From Planomicrobium soli (GTDB lineage: Bacteria > Bacillota > Bacilli > Bacillales_A > Planococcaceae), in NCBI RefSeq assembly GCF_003014655.1, contig NZ_PYAT01000002.1, positions 186,001 through 250,000 of the forward strand: a DNA stretch of 64,000 bases, read 5' to 3'. A model generated the notes under the pieces. It did no database searches. It was not told the DNA's origin and saw only the letters and a program-made list of their open reading frames with translations. Each line of letters opens with the position of its first letter. Position 1 is the first letter of the stretch. Positions 17,044 to 25,605 of the stretch are shown one piece after another. Both the position numbers and the translations under genes were made by a program.

Positions 17044-17548
17044 ATTAAACCAACCGGCCTGGCCACTTCGCTTTCCGCGGGCACGGCTTCAGCCGCTTCC
17101 TTTGCTCCTGCGGTTACTCGTCGCAAATGCAAAACATTCGCTTACGCTCAGTCCAGGGTCTTCAGCTCGTGTCGCTCCCACAGGAGTCTTCGTGGCCAGC
17201 CCGGTTGGGCGTCTCGCTTGATTCCAGAAGATGATTCAGACTGCTTCTCCCACTTTAAAAATAGCTTTTGCGAGACACCTCGTCTTCCCATCTTGCTTAG
17301 GCTCCGGAGCGCAAGGCGGCGAGCAAATTGGGCGAAGGAAGTTCGACCAATTTGTTTGCGACGAAGCAGCGAAGCGATGCAACGTCCTTTCATGTTTCGA
17401 AGCTAGCGCAGCGATGCAGAAACAGGAGCAACGGTTTTCCCTGCGGGATAGCGAAGTGCCAAAATCCACTCGGGACTTGTTCCGAGTTAGTTTGGCGCGA
17501 GCCCGCGGAAAGCGTCCGCCTAGAGCGATGGAGCCGGCACGGCTCCAC
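17044..17548. repeat. GC-rich intergenic repeat element, copy 1 (with internal insertion)
   Basis: About 505 bp of sequence clearly more G+C-rich than its surroundings, non-coding and homologous to 47296-47655. Shared landmarks are AAACCAACCGG at the left edge, CCACTTCGCTTTCCG, GGGTCTTCAGCTCG, CACAGGAGTCTTCG, AGCGAAGTGCC, AATCCACTCGGGACTTGTT, and a right end with GCCCGCGGAAAGCGTCC. The termini are inverted: GCTTTCCGCGGGC (left) is the exact complement of GCCCGCGGAAAGC (right), so the ends could pair in DNA or RNA. Relative to copy 2 it carries roughly 120 extra bases near 17320-17440. Several frames are open across it, but only because stops are rare in GC-rich sequence. Confidence 0.85.
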
Positions 17549-17595
17549 TAATATGCATATTTTATTCTATAAAACAAAAAAGTATTCTTTTGTCT

Positions 17596-17631
17596 AAAGA
17601 CTCATTCCTTCTGAAGAAGGAATGAGTCTTT
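17596..17631 (+). terminator. Hairpin bracketing GC-rich element copy 1 (right side)
   Basis: A perfect 16-bp stem, AAAGACTCATTCCTTC / GAAGGAATGAGTCTTT with a TGAA loop, then TTTATAT on the plus strand. It faces outward, opposite to the left hairpin at 16976-17011, whose core it shares. Confidence 0.75.
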
Positions 17632-17656
17632 TTATATACTTCGAACAAATTATGCT

Positions 17657-18643
17657 TTAGCTGCCTTTTTCTGAACTAGGGTATACTTCCGGAAAACCAA
17701 TCTTTTTCTTTATAGCCTTATAAGCTTGCCCCGATATCGTCTCCTGCAATTTTTTGATAAGGTTCTCCAATTCACTGGAAAAAAACTCATATTCTTCCTT
17801 GGCTAATACTATCTTTAGTAAGCCCACCATTGAAAACACCGTCCCATTATTCAAATCCTCTTTCTGCATTTCCATCATGGCTTCCACTTCGCGAAGCTCA
17901 ACGGGATGGTCAAGGCGGTAGCGGTAAAGCACTTCCTCATGCGCCGATTTGTTGCGATATGGAAAAGCGACACTCAGTATAGCGTCGAGTTCGCTTGCTT
18001 TTAAACGGATTGGCCAATACTCCTCACTGAACTCTTCCGCAAAGTCCTGTGCAATTCGCGCTCTGAGATCTTCGTCTATAACCCGATAGAAATTTATAAT
18101 TTGTCCGAGCGACAGGAAATTAATCAGCACCCACAGCGGGACGTTCCGATGCTTATCAAAAAACTCACGGATAGCCGGGTATCTGACGCGGTCCCTTTTT
18201 TTGTGGCTTTTGATGAGGTTGTAAAGAGTTGAAATGATGCGATCGCGTTCGTGGTGGTGATGGCTGTCCGGGCTGTAGTTCGATGACTCAAGAAAGCTGT
18301 CTTTCTCCTTGAATTTCTCGGAAAAGCGGTACGCAATCTTCGATTTAATGTTTTTCTCGAACTTCAACAGTTCATTAAGCAAGAGCATCCGCAATTCCCG
18401 ATCAAAGCGGTACAACGCATAGATATGCCCGAACTCAGTGCCCGCTCGGTATTGCTCAAGACCATATGGATTATTCCGCTCATCACGCTCAAGGAATGGC
18501 TCTTTGTAGCCATCGATCAGTGCATAGTAATTCTCGCGTGACAGGATCCGTTTCGCTGCCGCCTTATCTGGAACTGCCATGCCTCGTTTTTCAAGTAAGG
18601 CAATCTGCTCGTCATGTGAAGCAAAAACTTTCAAATATCTCAA
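17657..18643 (-). CDS. Abi family (Abi_2-type, HEPN-like) putative abortive-infection protein
   Basis: A 328-residue protein that fits the AbiD/AbiF (Abi_2) family. It opens with LLEKRGMAVPDKAAAKRILS, then ENYYALIDGYKEPF and the helical FDRELRMLLLNELLKFE segment. The C-terminal YRNKSAHEE gives R230-N-x3-H235, the Rx4-6H signature of HEPN ribonucleases. Members abort phage infection, probably by cutting RNA. It stands alone, with no visible antitoxin, right next to the GC-rich element and the outward terminators, so it may belong to a small mobile or defence patch. The ATG has no strong AGGAGG upstream (only TAAAGGATTG), but it matches the family N-terminus. Confidence 0.85.
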   Translation of the reverse strand: MRYLKVFASHDEQIALLEKRGMAVPDKAAAKRILSRENYYALIDGYKEPFLERDERNNPYGLEQYRAGTEFGHIYALYRFDRELRMLLLNELLKFEKNIKSKIAYRFSEKFKEKDSFLESSNYSPDSHHHHERDRIISTLYNLIKSHKKRDRVRYPAIREFFDKHRNVPLWVLINFLSLGQIINFYRVIDEDLRARIAQDFAEEFSEEYWPIRLKASELDAILSVAFPYRNKSAHEEVLYRYRLDHPVELREVEAMMEMQKEDLNNGTVFSMVGLLKIVLAKEEYEFFSSELENLIKKLQETISGQAYKAIKKKIGFPEVYPSSEKGS

Positions 18644-18702
18644 TCCTTTACAGTTCTTTCTTTTTACTCTAAGCTAATTCTTGCTTTCATGCCATCTTCA
18701 AT

Positions 18703-18743
18703 CGAAAAAGCACCGCTTCCTGTAATGAGGAAACGGAGCTTTC
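18703..18743 (-). terminator. Terminator of BCCT transporter gene
   Basis: On the minus strand AAAGCTCCGTTTCCT pairs imperfectly with AGGAAGCGGTGCTTT, followed by TTCG after a run of T. Confidence 0.75.
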
Positions 18744-18753
18744 AATCCATTAT

Positions 18754-20244
18754 TTATTTGCGCTGCGGACGGGGTGCTGTCTGGACATCTTTCAAAAAGG
18801 AAACGCCCATCAATATAATGACGAGTGCAAAAGGCAATGCAGCAATGATTAACATATTCTGCAAACCTTGCGTCCCGCCAAAATAGACGACGACTGCTGC
18901 GACTGCAGACTGGAGCAACCCCCAAGTGATTTTCACAGAATTGGTCGGGTTCAACATGCCATTCGTACTTAGCATGCCAAGCACAAATGTCGCCGAATCC
19001 GCCGAAGTGATAAAGAATATTGCAATGACGACAATCGTCACTATGGACATGAACGTCCCAAGCGGGTATTCCGCAAGCACGCCGAATGTCGAGGTCTCCA
19101 AAGTAAAGCTGGAGATTGTTGCGATCCCTAACTGCTCAAGCTGCAATGCGGAAACTCCGAATACGGAGAAGAAAATGAAACACACGAGCGATGGCAATAA
19201 CAAAACACTGAACATAAATTCTTTTACCGTCCGGCCTTTAGAAATACGGGCGATAAAAATTCCGACAAACGGCGCCCATGAAACCCACCAAGCCCAGTAG
19301 AAGATTGTCCAGCCGTTGATCCAGCTGCGATTTTCATCATCAAGTGGAGCCAGCCGTAAACTCATTCTAAAAAAGTCGGTAACATAACTTCCGAGTGTAT
19401 GTGTGAACATGTTGACAATATACATTGTCGGACCCACGATAAACAAAAGAATCATCAGCGCAGCAGCCAGAACCATATTGATATTGCTTAAATACTTGAT
19501 GCCTCTGCCAATCCCAGACCAGGCCGACCAGATGAACAATATTGTCGCAACGGACAGCACAATTAACTGGACAGTGAAATTATTCGGTGTACCAAACAGG
19601 AAAGCCAGTCCGCCGGTGATCTGTCCGGAACCGAAACCAAGCGTCGCTGCTACGCCGACCACTGTGGCAAAGACCGCGAGTACATCGACCGCTTTTCCAA
19701 GCGGCCCTTTCATGAGTTCTTCCCCAAATAACGGAATTAGTGTCGCACTGATAAGGCCAGGCATTCCACGGTTGAACTTGAAATAAGCAAGGATCAACCC
19801 GACTATTCCATAAACGGCCCAGGCATGTATCCCCCAATGGAAAAAGGAATACTTCAACGAATCGAGTACCGCAGCATCAGATCCCTCTTCCGCTACCGGG
19901 CTGCTGATAAAAGCGTGTGAAATCGGTTCAGCGGTAGTCCAGAAAACCAATCCCATCCCCATTCCTGCGCTGAAAAGCATTGCAAACCATGACAAACGGC
20001 TAAATTCGGGCTCGTCATCCTTCTTTCCCAGTTTCACGTTGCCGTAGCGGGAAAAAGTTATATAAACACAGAAAAGAAGAATGGCGATAACTAGCAAAAG
20101 GTAGAACCAGCCGAATTTCGCAGTCAGTTCGCTTGTCACATCGGTCGTAACGGATTTTAAATTTTCAGGAGCAAAGACTCCCCATAAAACCACAATTACC
20201 GAAATAATTATTGAATAATAAAATACTTGTGTAGCTTTCTTCAT
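18754..20244 (-). CDS. BCCT-family (betaine/carnitine/choline) transporter
   Basis: A 496-residue protein with twelve predicted membrane segments and the BCCT signatures GMGMGLVFWTTAEPISH (Na+ site region in helix 3) and WTIFYWAWWVSWAPFVG (the Trp-rich aromatic cage of helix 8). It resembles OpuD/BetL and would import glycine betaine or a related compound with Na+ for osmoprotection. The C-terminal tail after the last helix is short, about 15 residues (LKDVQTAPRPQRK), unlike the long osmosensing tails of BetP. It is monocistronic. Confidence 0.92.
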   Translation of the reverse strand: MKKATQVFYYSIIISVIVVLWGVFAPENLKSVTTDVTSELTAKFGWFYLLLVIAILLFCVYITFSRYGNVKLGKKDDEPEFSRLSWFAMLFSAGMGMGLVFWTTAEPISHAFISSPVAEEGSDAAVLDSLKYSFFHWGIHAWAVYGIVGLILAYFKFNRGMPGLISATLIPLFGEELMKGPLGKAVDVLAVFATVVGVAATLGFGSGQITGGLAFLFGTPNNFTVQLIVLSVATILFIWSAWSGIGRGIKYLSNINMVLAAALMILLFIVGPTMYIVNMFTHTLGSYVTDFFRMSLRLAPLDDENRSWINGWTIFYWAWWVSWAPFVGIFIARISKGRTVKEFMFSVLLLPSLVCFIFFSVFGVSALQLEQLGIATISSFTLETSTFGVLAEYPLGTFMSIVTIVVIAIFFITSADSATFVLGMLSTNGMLNPTNSVKITWGLLQSAVAAVVVYFGGTQGLQNMLIIAALPFALVIILMGVSFLKDVQTAPRPQRK

Positions 20245-20655
20245 ATTTCACCTCTTAACTAAATTAGATTGCACACAATAGTCTCCATACTAACATAGAT
20301 GCCAAAAGCATAAAAATGAATGCTCCACTGTCAGTTTCCTTAAGCTATGGCTGCTTGAAGAAGACAAGTGCAATTCTCCCATAAAAATATTCCTATCAAA
20401 ATAGCACCTCAATCTGCAGTTTAAGGCCATAAAACCTTGCAGATCGGGGTGCTGTTTCTTAGTTTTAAGAAACGTAATAATTGTCGAATCCGATGAATTG
20501 TTCGAGTATGTATTACTTTATAACCGTATTTAAAAGACTTCCCCATTATTGAAATTGCTAAACTTTGTTCTATAGCAAACTGAAGAGGAACATTTATTAA
20601 ACACTACTGTCGAAAGTCATTGTCGACTTTCATACTCTCCTATTCTGTTAGCCTA
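20245..20655. other. Intergenic region with orphan hairpin
   Basis: No gene is supported. At 20403-20453 there is a long hairpin (AGCACCTCAATCTGCA pairing with TGCAGATCGGGGTGCT, one mismatch and one G-T) followed by GTTTCTTAGTTTT on the plus strand and ATTTTG on the minus strand. Neither neighbour is transcribed into it, so it either ends an unrecognised small RNA or is a relic. Confidence 0.55.
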
Positions 20656-20689
20656 TAAAAAATCCCCCTGCCCAAAGGCAGGAGGATTC
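20656..20689 (-). terminator. Terminator of DIP1984-family gene
   Basis: A 12-bp stem, AATCCTCCTGCC / GGCAGGGGGATT, with a run of six T on the minus strand. It lies about 190 bases after the stop; the intervening bases hold no recognised gene. Confidence 0.8.
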
Positions 20690-20874
20690 ATGGAAGGAAT
20701 ATAAAACACTAATGTGGTCGTCGACCGCCGTTTGCTCTTGGTTGGTTATCGGTAACAGGTAAAGTCGTAATGGGGAATGGATCATTGGTTTGCCATTGCC
20801 ATCAGAGTAATTGCACCGAAGTACAAATCAAGTTTCCTTCCACGCCTTGGAGAGGAGTCTCACCGCTCCAAGGA

Positions 20875-21390
20875 TCAGAAATACTTCTCGCTGTCGAAAT
20901 CCAGTTCAATGGAATAGTTTTTGTTGTTGATGGCATTCGAAAGCCGATTGGCGTTCCGTTCCAGTTCGACCGCCTTCAAGCGGTATTCCTCAGGATCGAA
21001 CGTCGCCCGCCTTACAAGCGGAATCCCTTCCCCGTAGCCATACTGAATCTCTTCTTTTACAGCAGCCCCGAACATTTTAAACTTTCTCGCTTTGGCGCGC
21101 AGCTGCGTCGCCAATTCAATTGCTTCCACAATTGCCAGGGTCTCGCCGTTGAAATTCACTTCGTTTTCAATATTCGCCCGGTACATCAATTTATCCAATA
21201 GCCGAAAATCTTTCCGGAGCTCTTCAATTTCTTGTTCGACTTGCACGAGCGAGCGGCTTTGTTTCGGCACTCTGCTGCCCTTTTCAACTTCCACAAACGC
21301 CACGCGATCCATTTCTTCTTCCAATTCATGAATTCGTTTTGCTAGTACACTTTTCAATTTCACAGCTTCTGCAAGCGATAGATTAGACAC
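20875..21390 (-). CDS. DIP1984/septicolysin family protein
   Basis: A 171-residue soluble, mostly helical protein that begins MSNLSLAEAVKLKSVLAKRI, with a central EEIEELRKDFRLLDKLMYRAN and a GETLAIVEAIE strand-helix. This matches the DIP1984 (septicolysin-like) family of short proteins found scattered in bacteria. The biochemical role is unknown. No signal peptide or membrane segment is present. It is monocistronic, with a terminator downstream. Confidence 0.75.
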   Translation of the reverse strand: MSNLSLAEAVKLKSVLAKRIHELEEEMDRVAFVEVEKGSRVPKQSRSLVQVEQEIEELRKDFRLLDKLMYRANIENEVNFNGETLAIVEAIELATQLRAKARKFKMFGAAVKEEIQYGYGEGIPLVRRATFDPEEYRLKAVELERNANRLSNAINNKNYSIELDFDSEKYF

Positions 21391-21573
21391 GGCCAGGTCC
21401 CCTTATACTCGTAATTGTTCTGCTAAATCCAGCTTATCAAATCGCCTATTTATTAACAATTGCTTTTTGTAAGTTTTTAATAATAAGGATAAGTTAATTG
21501 ATTCTGTTCATAATCGAAAAAATGTGTAACTTTATTCAATTGAATTTGTCTAATCATTCATGGGGGGATTTTG

Positions 21574-21945
21574 TTGAAAAAACTGTCTTTATTCTTCGTA
21601 TTTATAGTTTTCTTTGTGCCTTTCAATAGTGGATGTTCATCAGAAAACATCGGAAAAGTAGATGTATACGAAATGGAAAGCTTTTCAGCCATCAAAAAAA
21701 ATTCGTTAACATCATATACAGACCCTAAAGTTGTAAGCAATATAGTAAAAGCGTTCAAAAAGGCTAAAAAAGAGCCAGGTGTAGTTGAGATGGTGGACCC
21801 TGAGTATAAAGTTGAATTTGGTGAAGAATCGTATTATCTATGGATAAGCAGTGAGCATGGGACGATAATGAACCTAGAAGATACGCATACCACCTTTACC
21901 CTTTCAAAAAGTTCAGCAAAGACAATTTATGAACTAGTAAAATAA
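21574..21945 (+). CDS. Small putative lipoprotein, YhfM-like
   Basis: A 123-residue protein with a hydrophobic leader (KKLSLFFVFIVFFVPF) ending in NSGC, a near-consensus lipobox with the modified cysteine at about residue 21. The mature part has a small alpha/beta pattern (VDVYEMESFSAIKKN, then YKVEFGEESYYLWISSEHG). Similarity to YhfM-like Bacillus lipoproteins is my impression only. The second of two adjacent TTG codons is used as start because it is better spaced from the GGGGGG ribosome site. It converges on the PNPOx gene with a shared terminator. Confidence 0.65.
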   Translation: MKKLSLFFVFIVFFVPFNSGCSSENIGKVDVYEMESFSAIKKNSLTSYTDPKVVSNIVKAFKKAKKEPGVVEMVDPEYKVEFGEESYYLWISSEHGTIMNLEDTHTTFTLSKSSAKTIYELVK

Positions 21946-22049
21946 CAAGTTTTTCAGTTAGGCAAGAACCTTAAAAGGACATTAATTTGGTCATTTTTTC
22001 GCATTGTTTTTAACTGAGTTAACAATAAAAATAGAAACTTTCATCAATC

Positions 22050-22093
22050 AAAAGAAGCTCTCAGGCCGCTGGATTAACCTGAGAGCTTCTTTT
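22050..22093. terminator. Bidirectional terminator between lipoprotein and PNPOx genes
   Basis: A perfect 16-bp stem, AAAAGAAGCTCTCAGG with its complement, loop of 12 bases, with A- and T-runs on both sides. It overlaps the PNPOx stop codon. Confidence 0.9.
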
Positions 22094-22601
22094 AGTTTTG
22101 CTGATTAAAATCGACCGTATCGTTCAATTCGTTATCGTCTTTATCCAATCTTTCATTGGTTGTGAGTTTTTTGGCGAACTTGGTGATGGTCTTTAGCGGA
22201 TTGCCCGATTCCCAGTACTCAGCTGAGTCCGCGCTCACCTTGATCAAGACGACGTTCGGATCATCGTAAGTGGTTTCCAATAGCTTATCGAAAGCCGGAT
22301 TCCAGTATTCTTTTTTCCGCTCCAAATCTTCGCTGAATTCAGCGTTTCCACTGATGGAAACATACGACTTTCCGGAATACGACACGTTGACTATCGGGTT
22401 TTCCAAGATTTCCTGATACTTGGCTGTATCTTTCATCGTAAGAAACCAAAGATCGCCGTCAAATTCCGCTTCCTGCGTTTGCATCGGCCGGGATACCGCC
22501 TTGTTGCCCGCAATCGTTGTTAGCATGGCCACATCGATGCCTTTGATCAATTTGTTGACTTTCTGCATCGCTTCTTGTGTTGATGACGCATTTCCATCCA
22601 T
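22092..22601 (-). CDS. Pyridoxamine 5'-phosphate oxidase-fold general stress protein
   Basis: A 169-residue protein of the PNPOx-like split-barrel family, general stress protein 26 type. Features are an N-terminal helix (MQKVNKLIKGIDVAMLTTI), then strands with SRPMQTQEAEFDGDLWFLT, the usual flavin/heme pocket, and VNVSYSGKSYVSISGNAEF. The C-terminus is a polar tail. Such proteins bind FMN or F420 and are often stress-induced; the substrate is unknown. A GGAGGAG site precedes the ATG. Confidence 0.85.
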   Translation of the reverse strand: MDGNASSTQEAMQKVNKLIKGIDVAMLTTIAGNKAVSRPMQTQEAEFDGDLWFLTMKDTAKYQEILENPIVNVSYSGKSYVSISGNAEFSEDLERKKEYWNPAFDKLLETTYDDPNVVLIKVSADSAEYWESGNPLKTITKFAKKLTTNERLDKDDNELNDTVDFNQQN

Positions 22602-22758
22602 TCTTGTTCTCCTCCTTCAAAAACCTTTTGCTTTGCTAAATCCGTGGCTAATCGTATTTATACAACTTTCCCTATTTTCAAAGGGGCAAAACTTATAGCA
22701 TCGCTGCACACATCGAAAATCCGAACTTCATAATAAGCTCTTTTCTTTAACAGCTGTT

Positions 22759-23829
22759 TTATACAGAAGCAAGCACTTTTTCCTTTTTTACCGCCGTCCT
22801 TAATCCCACCGTTACTTCATCGCCGACATGGAACCGCTGTGAATAGACAGATTCATGGACCGTCCATGTCTCGCCAGACACATCGACCGTATAATGGATT
22901 TCATGGCCTTGATATTGGACAAATGTTACGCGGCCATGCACTCCGTTGATGGCAACAGTCGACAGCTGCAATTGTTCAGGGCGCACAGGATACGTACCAT
23001 TCTTTTTGAATGTTTTTGCGACCCCGAGATCCGGCCATAGGCAATGCGGGTTGATTTTCGGGATGAAGCTGCCCTCTTGCCATTGCCCTTTCACTAAATT
23101 GCATTTCCCGACAAACGTTGCGACAAATTCCGTTTCCGGCCGCGTATAGATCAGTTCAGGCGCAGCAATCTGTTCGATCCGCCCTTTGTTCATAACCACG
23201 ATTTTATCCGCGATAGCCAACGCCTCGCTTTGGTCATGAGTGACAAATACAATAGAAGCTCCAGTTTCCCGGTGAAGCTTCTGGATCTCTTTGCGCATTT
23301 CCATCCGGAGTTCCACATCCAGCGCGCTAAACGGCTCGTCCATCAATAGCAAATTCGGCTTCGGCGCAATCGCCCGTGCCAGCGCCACCCGCTGCTTTTG
23401 ACCGCCTGACAGTTCAGAAGGATAACGGTCCGAAAAACTGTCCAAGCCGACAAGCTGCAGCACTTCATTCACTCGCGCCTGCAAGTCATGCCTGCCTTCT
23501 TTTTTCCGGTTCGGATGATGATGCAGTGGAAATTTGATGTGTTCCGCAATCGTCATATGTGGCCATAGCGCAAACGATTGAAAGACCATGCCGATGTTCC
23601 GTTTTTCAGGCGGTGAGACGCGTTTAGCCGATGCCACTGTGGAATCATCCATGACGATGTAGCCTTCTGTCGGTCCCATAAAGCCTGCAAGCAATTTTAA
23701 AAGCGTTGTCTTCCCACAGCCGGATGGGCCAAGAATCGCGATAAACTCACCTTGTCCGATTTCCAAATCCACTTCCTGCAACGCCGTAAACGATCCATAT
23801 TTTTTGGTAACACCCAGTACTTCGATCAT
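22759..23829 (-). CDS. Fbp/Phn-type ABC importer ATP-binding protein
   Basis: A 356-residue ATPase of the FbpC/PotA/PhnT class. It has Walker A GPSGCGKTT (34-42), a Q-loop in FQSFALWPHM, the signature LSGGQKQRVALARA and Walker B LLLMDEPFSALD. The C-terminal 110 residues form a TOBE-like regulatory domain. The ATG at 23829 overlaps the permease stop (ATGA). It is the last of three genes in an importer operon (binding protein, fused permease, ATPase) that starts behind a Pho box. That points to a phosphonate or organophosphate substrate rather than iron. Confidence 0.9.
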   Translation of the reverse strand: MIEVLGVTKKYGSFTALQEVDLEIGQGEFIAILGPSGCGKTTLLKLLAGFMGPTEGYIVMDDSTVASAKRVSPPEKRNIGMVFQSFALWPHMTIAEHIKFPLHHHPNRKKEGRHDLQARVNEVLQLVGLDSFSDRYPSELSGGQKQRVALARAIAPKPNLLLMDEPFSALDVELRMEMRKEIQKLHRETGASIVFVTHDQSEALAIADKIVVMNKGRIEQIAAPELIYTRPETEFVATFVGKCNLVKGQWQEGSFIPKINPHCLWPDLGVAKTFKKNGTYPVRPEQLQLSTVAINGVHGRVTFVQYQGHEIHYTVDVSGETWTVHESVYSQRFHVGDEVTVGLRTAVKKEKVLASV

Positions 23830-25568
23830 TTTGCTTTCAGCACCTTTCTGTCCCATAGTTTTCCAATTCCCATAAACAGCAGTCCGCCAAGCAGTATTCC
23901 AAGCACTAAGACTGTAGAAAAGGCAGTCGAATACGTCGAATAACCCGCTTGCTCATAACCGAAAATGACAACCCCAACCGTTTCGGTGCCACTCGACCAC
24001 AAGAGGCTCGATACTGTCAATTCGGTCAGCGCCATCAAAAATACGAGAAGAGCGCCGCTTAAAATTCCCGGAAACAATAGTGGCAATAAAACCTTCCGCC
24101 ACCTGACCCACCCCTTTGCGCCAGAAGTTCTGGCCGCTTCATCCATTGATGGATCGAGCTGCAAAAACGCGGTATAGCTTCCCCGGATCTGCAAGACCAT
24201 GAAGCGCGTGGCATAAGCAATGAATAAAATAAGCGCTGTGCCATAGACGCCGGGATTCCATCCAGGAACCGGCTCCATCCACATGAAGATCATGCAAAGC
24301 GCGAACACCGTTCCCGGCAGTGCGTACGGAATCGTGATAAACAGTTCCGCCGTCTTCGTGCTCCAATCCGGAAATTTGAACCGAAGGTAAGCGAGAATCG
24401 TACCAAGGACCAAACAAATTGCCATTGTAACCAAAGCGAGCTGCAAACTGTTCGTCAATGCCGACAGCGGCTTTACATCTGTCAAAAAGACATATTCGTA
24501 ATTCTTTAGCGACAAGTTTTCACGCTTGAACGGTACACCGTACGCTGAAATTAGCGACAGCGCTCCCATCACGACAAGCGGCATCAAGCTTGTAACAAGC
24601 AAGAAACTCCAAAGGACACCTTCCACCACTATCTGCCGAACAGGCTTTAAGAAAATACGCGGAGCCATGTCGCCACGAACCGTTTCGGTGACCCGACTGC
24701 GTCGCAGTAAAAACCATTGCATCAAGGTGCCTAAAAGCGCGATGGCACCGAGCATCACCGATAAGACCGCTGCCCGGGAAAATGCTTTTGGTCCAAAGCC
24801 AACCACTTGTTCGTAAATGTAAGTACTGAGCACCCGGATATTTGCCGGCGTCCCCAAGAACGCAGGGATTCCAAAGTTATCCAGATTCGACAAGAACGCG
24901 ATCAGCCCGCCACTCGCAATCCCTGGAAGCGCCAATGGCAGCACAACTTTTCGGAATGCCTGCTTTCTCGATAAGCCGGACGTTGCCGCCGCTTCTTCCA
25001 AGTCACGCGGGATTTTCCGGAATACATTGACTGTGAACAAATAGACCAATGGATAATGTGACAACCCGAGCAGCAGGATGATGCCTTCGATACTGTATAG
25101 GCTCGGTGCTTGCAGGTTTCCAGGCAGCAAGGCAAGAAGAGCAGTCACTGGTCCTGAACCGCCGAAAAATTGCGTCCAGGCAAGTGTTGTAATATAAGAA
25201 GGAATGATGAACGGCAGGAAGATGAACAGCTGCATTGCCCGCTTTCCCCTTATTTGCACATACGCCACAATCCAGGCAAAAGCCACCCCCAAAACGAGCG
25301 CCAAAACCGTCGAACCGAACACGATAACCAAAGTATTCTGAACTGTGGACCACGTTGCCCGTTCCCGCAAAATTTCCGTGTAATAATGAAGGGTCAATGA
25401 GCCATCATCTACAAAGCTGAGCCAGACCAACCGAAGAACCGGCAGCAAAAACAGCAGGAAGATGAACAGCAAACCGATTCCTTTATAGAAGTTTTTATTT
25501 TGAAAAAAGAGAGAGAAAGGGGGCAAGCCCTTTCTTCTCTCTTCGGCCATTGGCTGTTTGATGATCAT
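23826..25568 (-). CDS. Fused two-domain ABC importer permease (FbpB/PhnU-V-like)
   Basis: A 580-residue permease with two binding-protein-dependent transport domains in tandem, about 12 membrane segments. Each half carries an EAA loop, EEAAATSGLSRKQAFRKVVLP in the first and DEAARTSGAKGWVRWRKVLLP in the second. That fusion is normal for FbpB-type and AEP-type importers. A stop-start overlap joins it to the ATPase gene. No ribosome site of full strength precedes the ATG at 25568 (AGGAGCTGAAGC is 4-10 bases upstream), but the spacing is acceptable. Confidence 0.9.
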   Translation of the reverse strand: MIIKQPMAEERRKGLPPFSLFFQNKNFYKGIGLLFIFLLFLLPVLRLVWLSFVDDGSLTLHYYTEILRERATWSTVQNTLVIVFGSTVLALVLGVAFAWIVAYVQIRGKRAMQLFIFLPFIIPSYITTLAWTQFFGGSGPVTALLALLPGNLQAPSLYSIEGIILLLGLSHYPLVYLFTVNVFRKIPRDLEEAAATSGLSRKQAFRKVVLPLALPGIASGGLIAFLSNLDNFGIPAFLGTPANIRVLSTYIYEQVVGFGPKAFSRAAVLSVMLGAIALLGTLMQWFLLRRSRVTETVRGDMAPRIFLKPVRQIVVEGVLWSFLLVTSLMPLVVMGALSLISAYGVPFKRENLSLKNYEYVFLTDVKPLSALTNSLQLALVTMAICLVLGTILAYLRFKFPDWSTKTAELFITIPYALPGTVFALCMIFMWMEPVPGWNPGVYGTALILFIAYATRFMVLQIRGSYTAFLQLDPSMDEAARTSGAKGWVRWRKVLLPLLFPGILSGALLVFLMALTELTVSSLLWSSGTETVGVVIFGYEQAGYSTYSTAFSTVLVLGILLGGLLFMGIGKLWDRKVLKAK

Positions 25569-25605
25569 AGCTTCAGCTCCTTGTAGCCTAGATCCGGAGC
25601 GCCGG

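Noticed and set aside
17027..17597. Several overlapping open frames on both strands in the GC-rich element
   Set aside because: They lack ribosome sites and recognisable domains, and their frames are not conserved in copy 2; low stop frequency in GC-rich sequence explains them.
20770..21201. 143-codon plus-strand frame
   Set aside because: Mostly antisense to the DIP1984 gene; no ribosome site; shadow frame.
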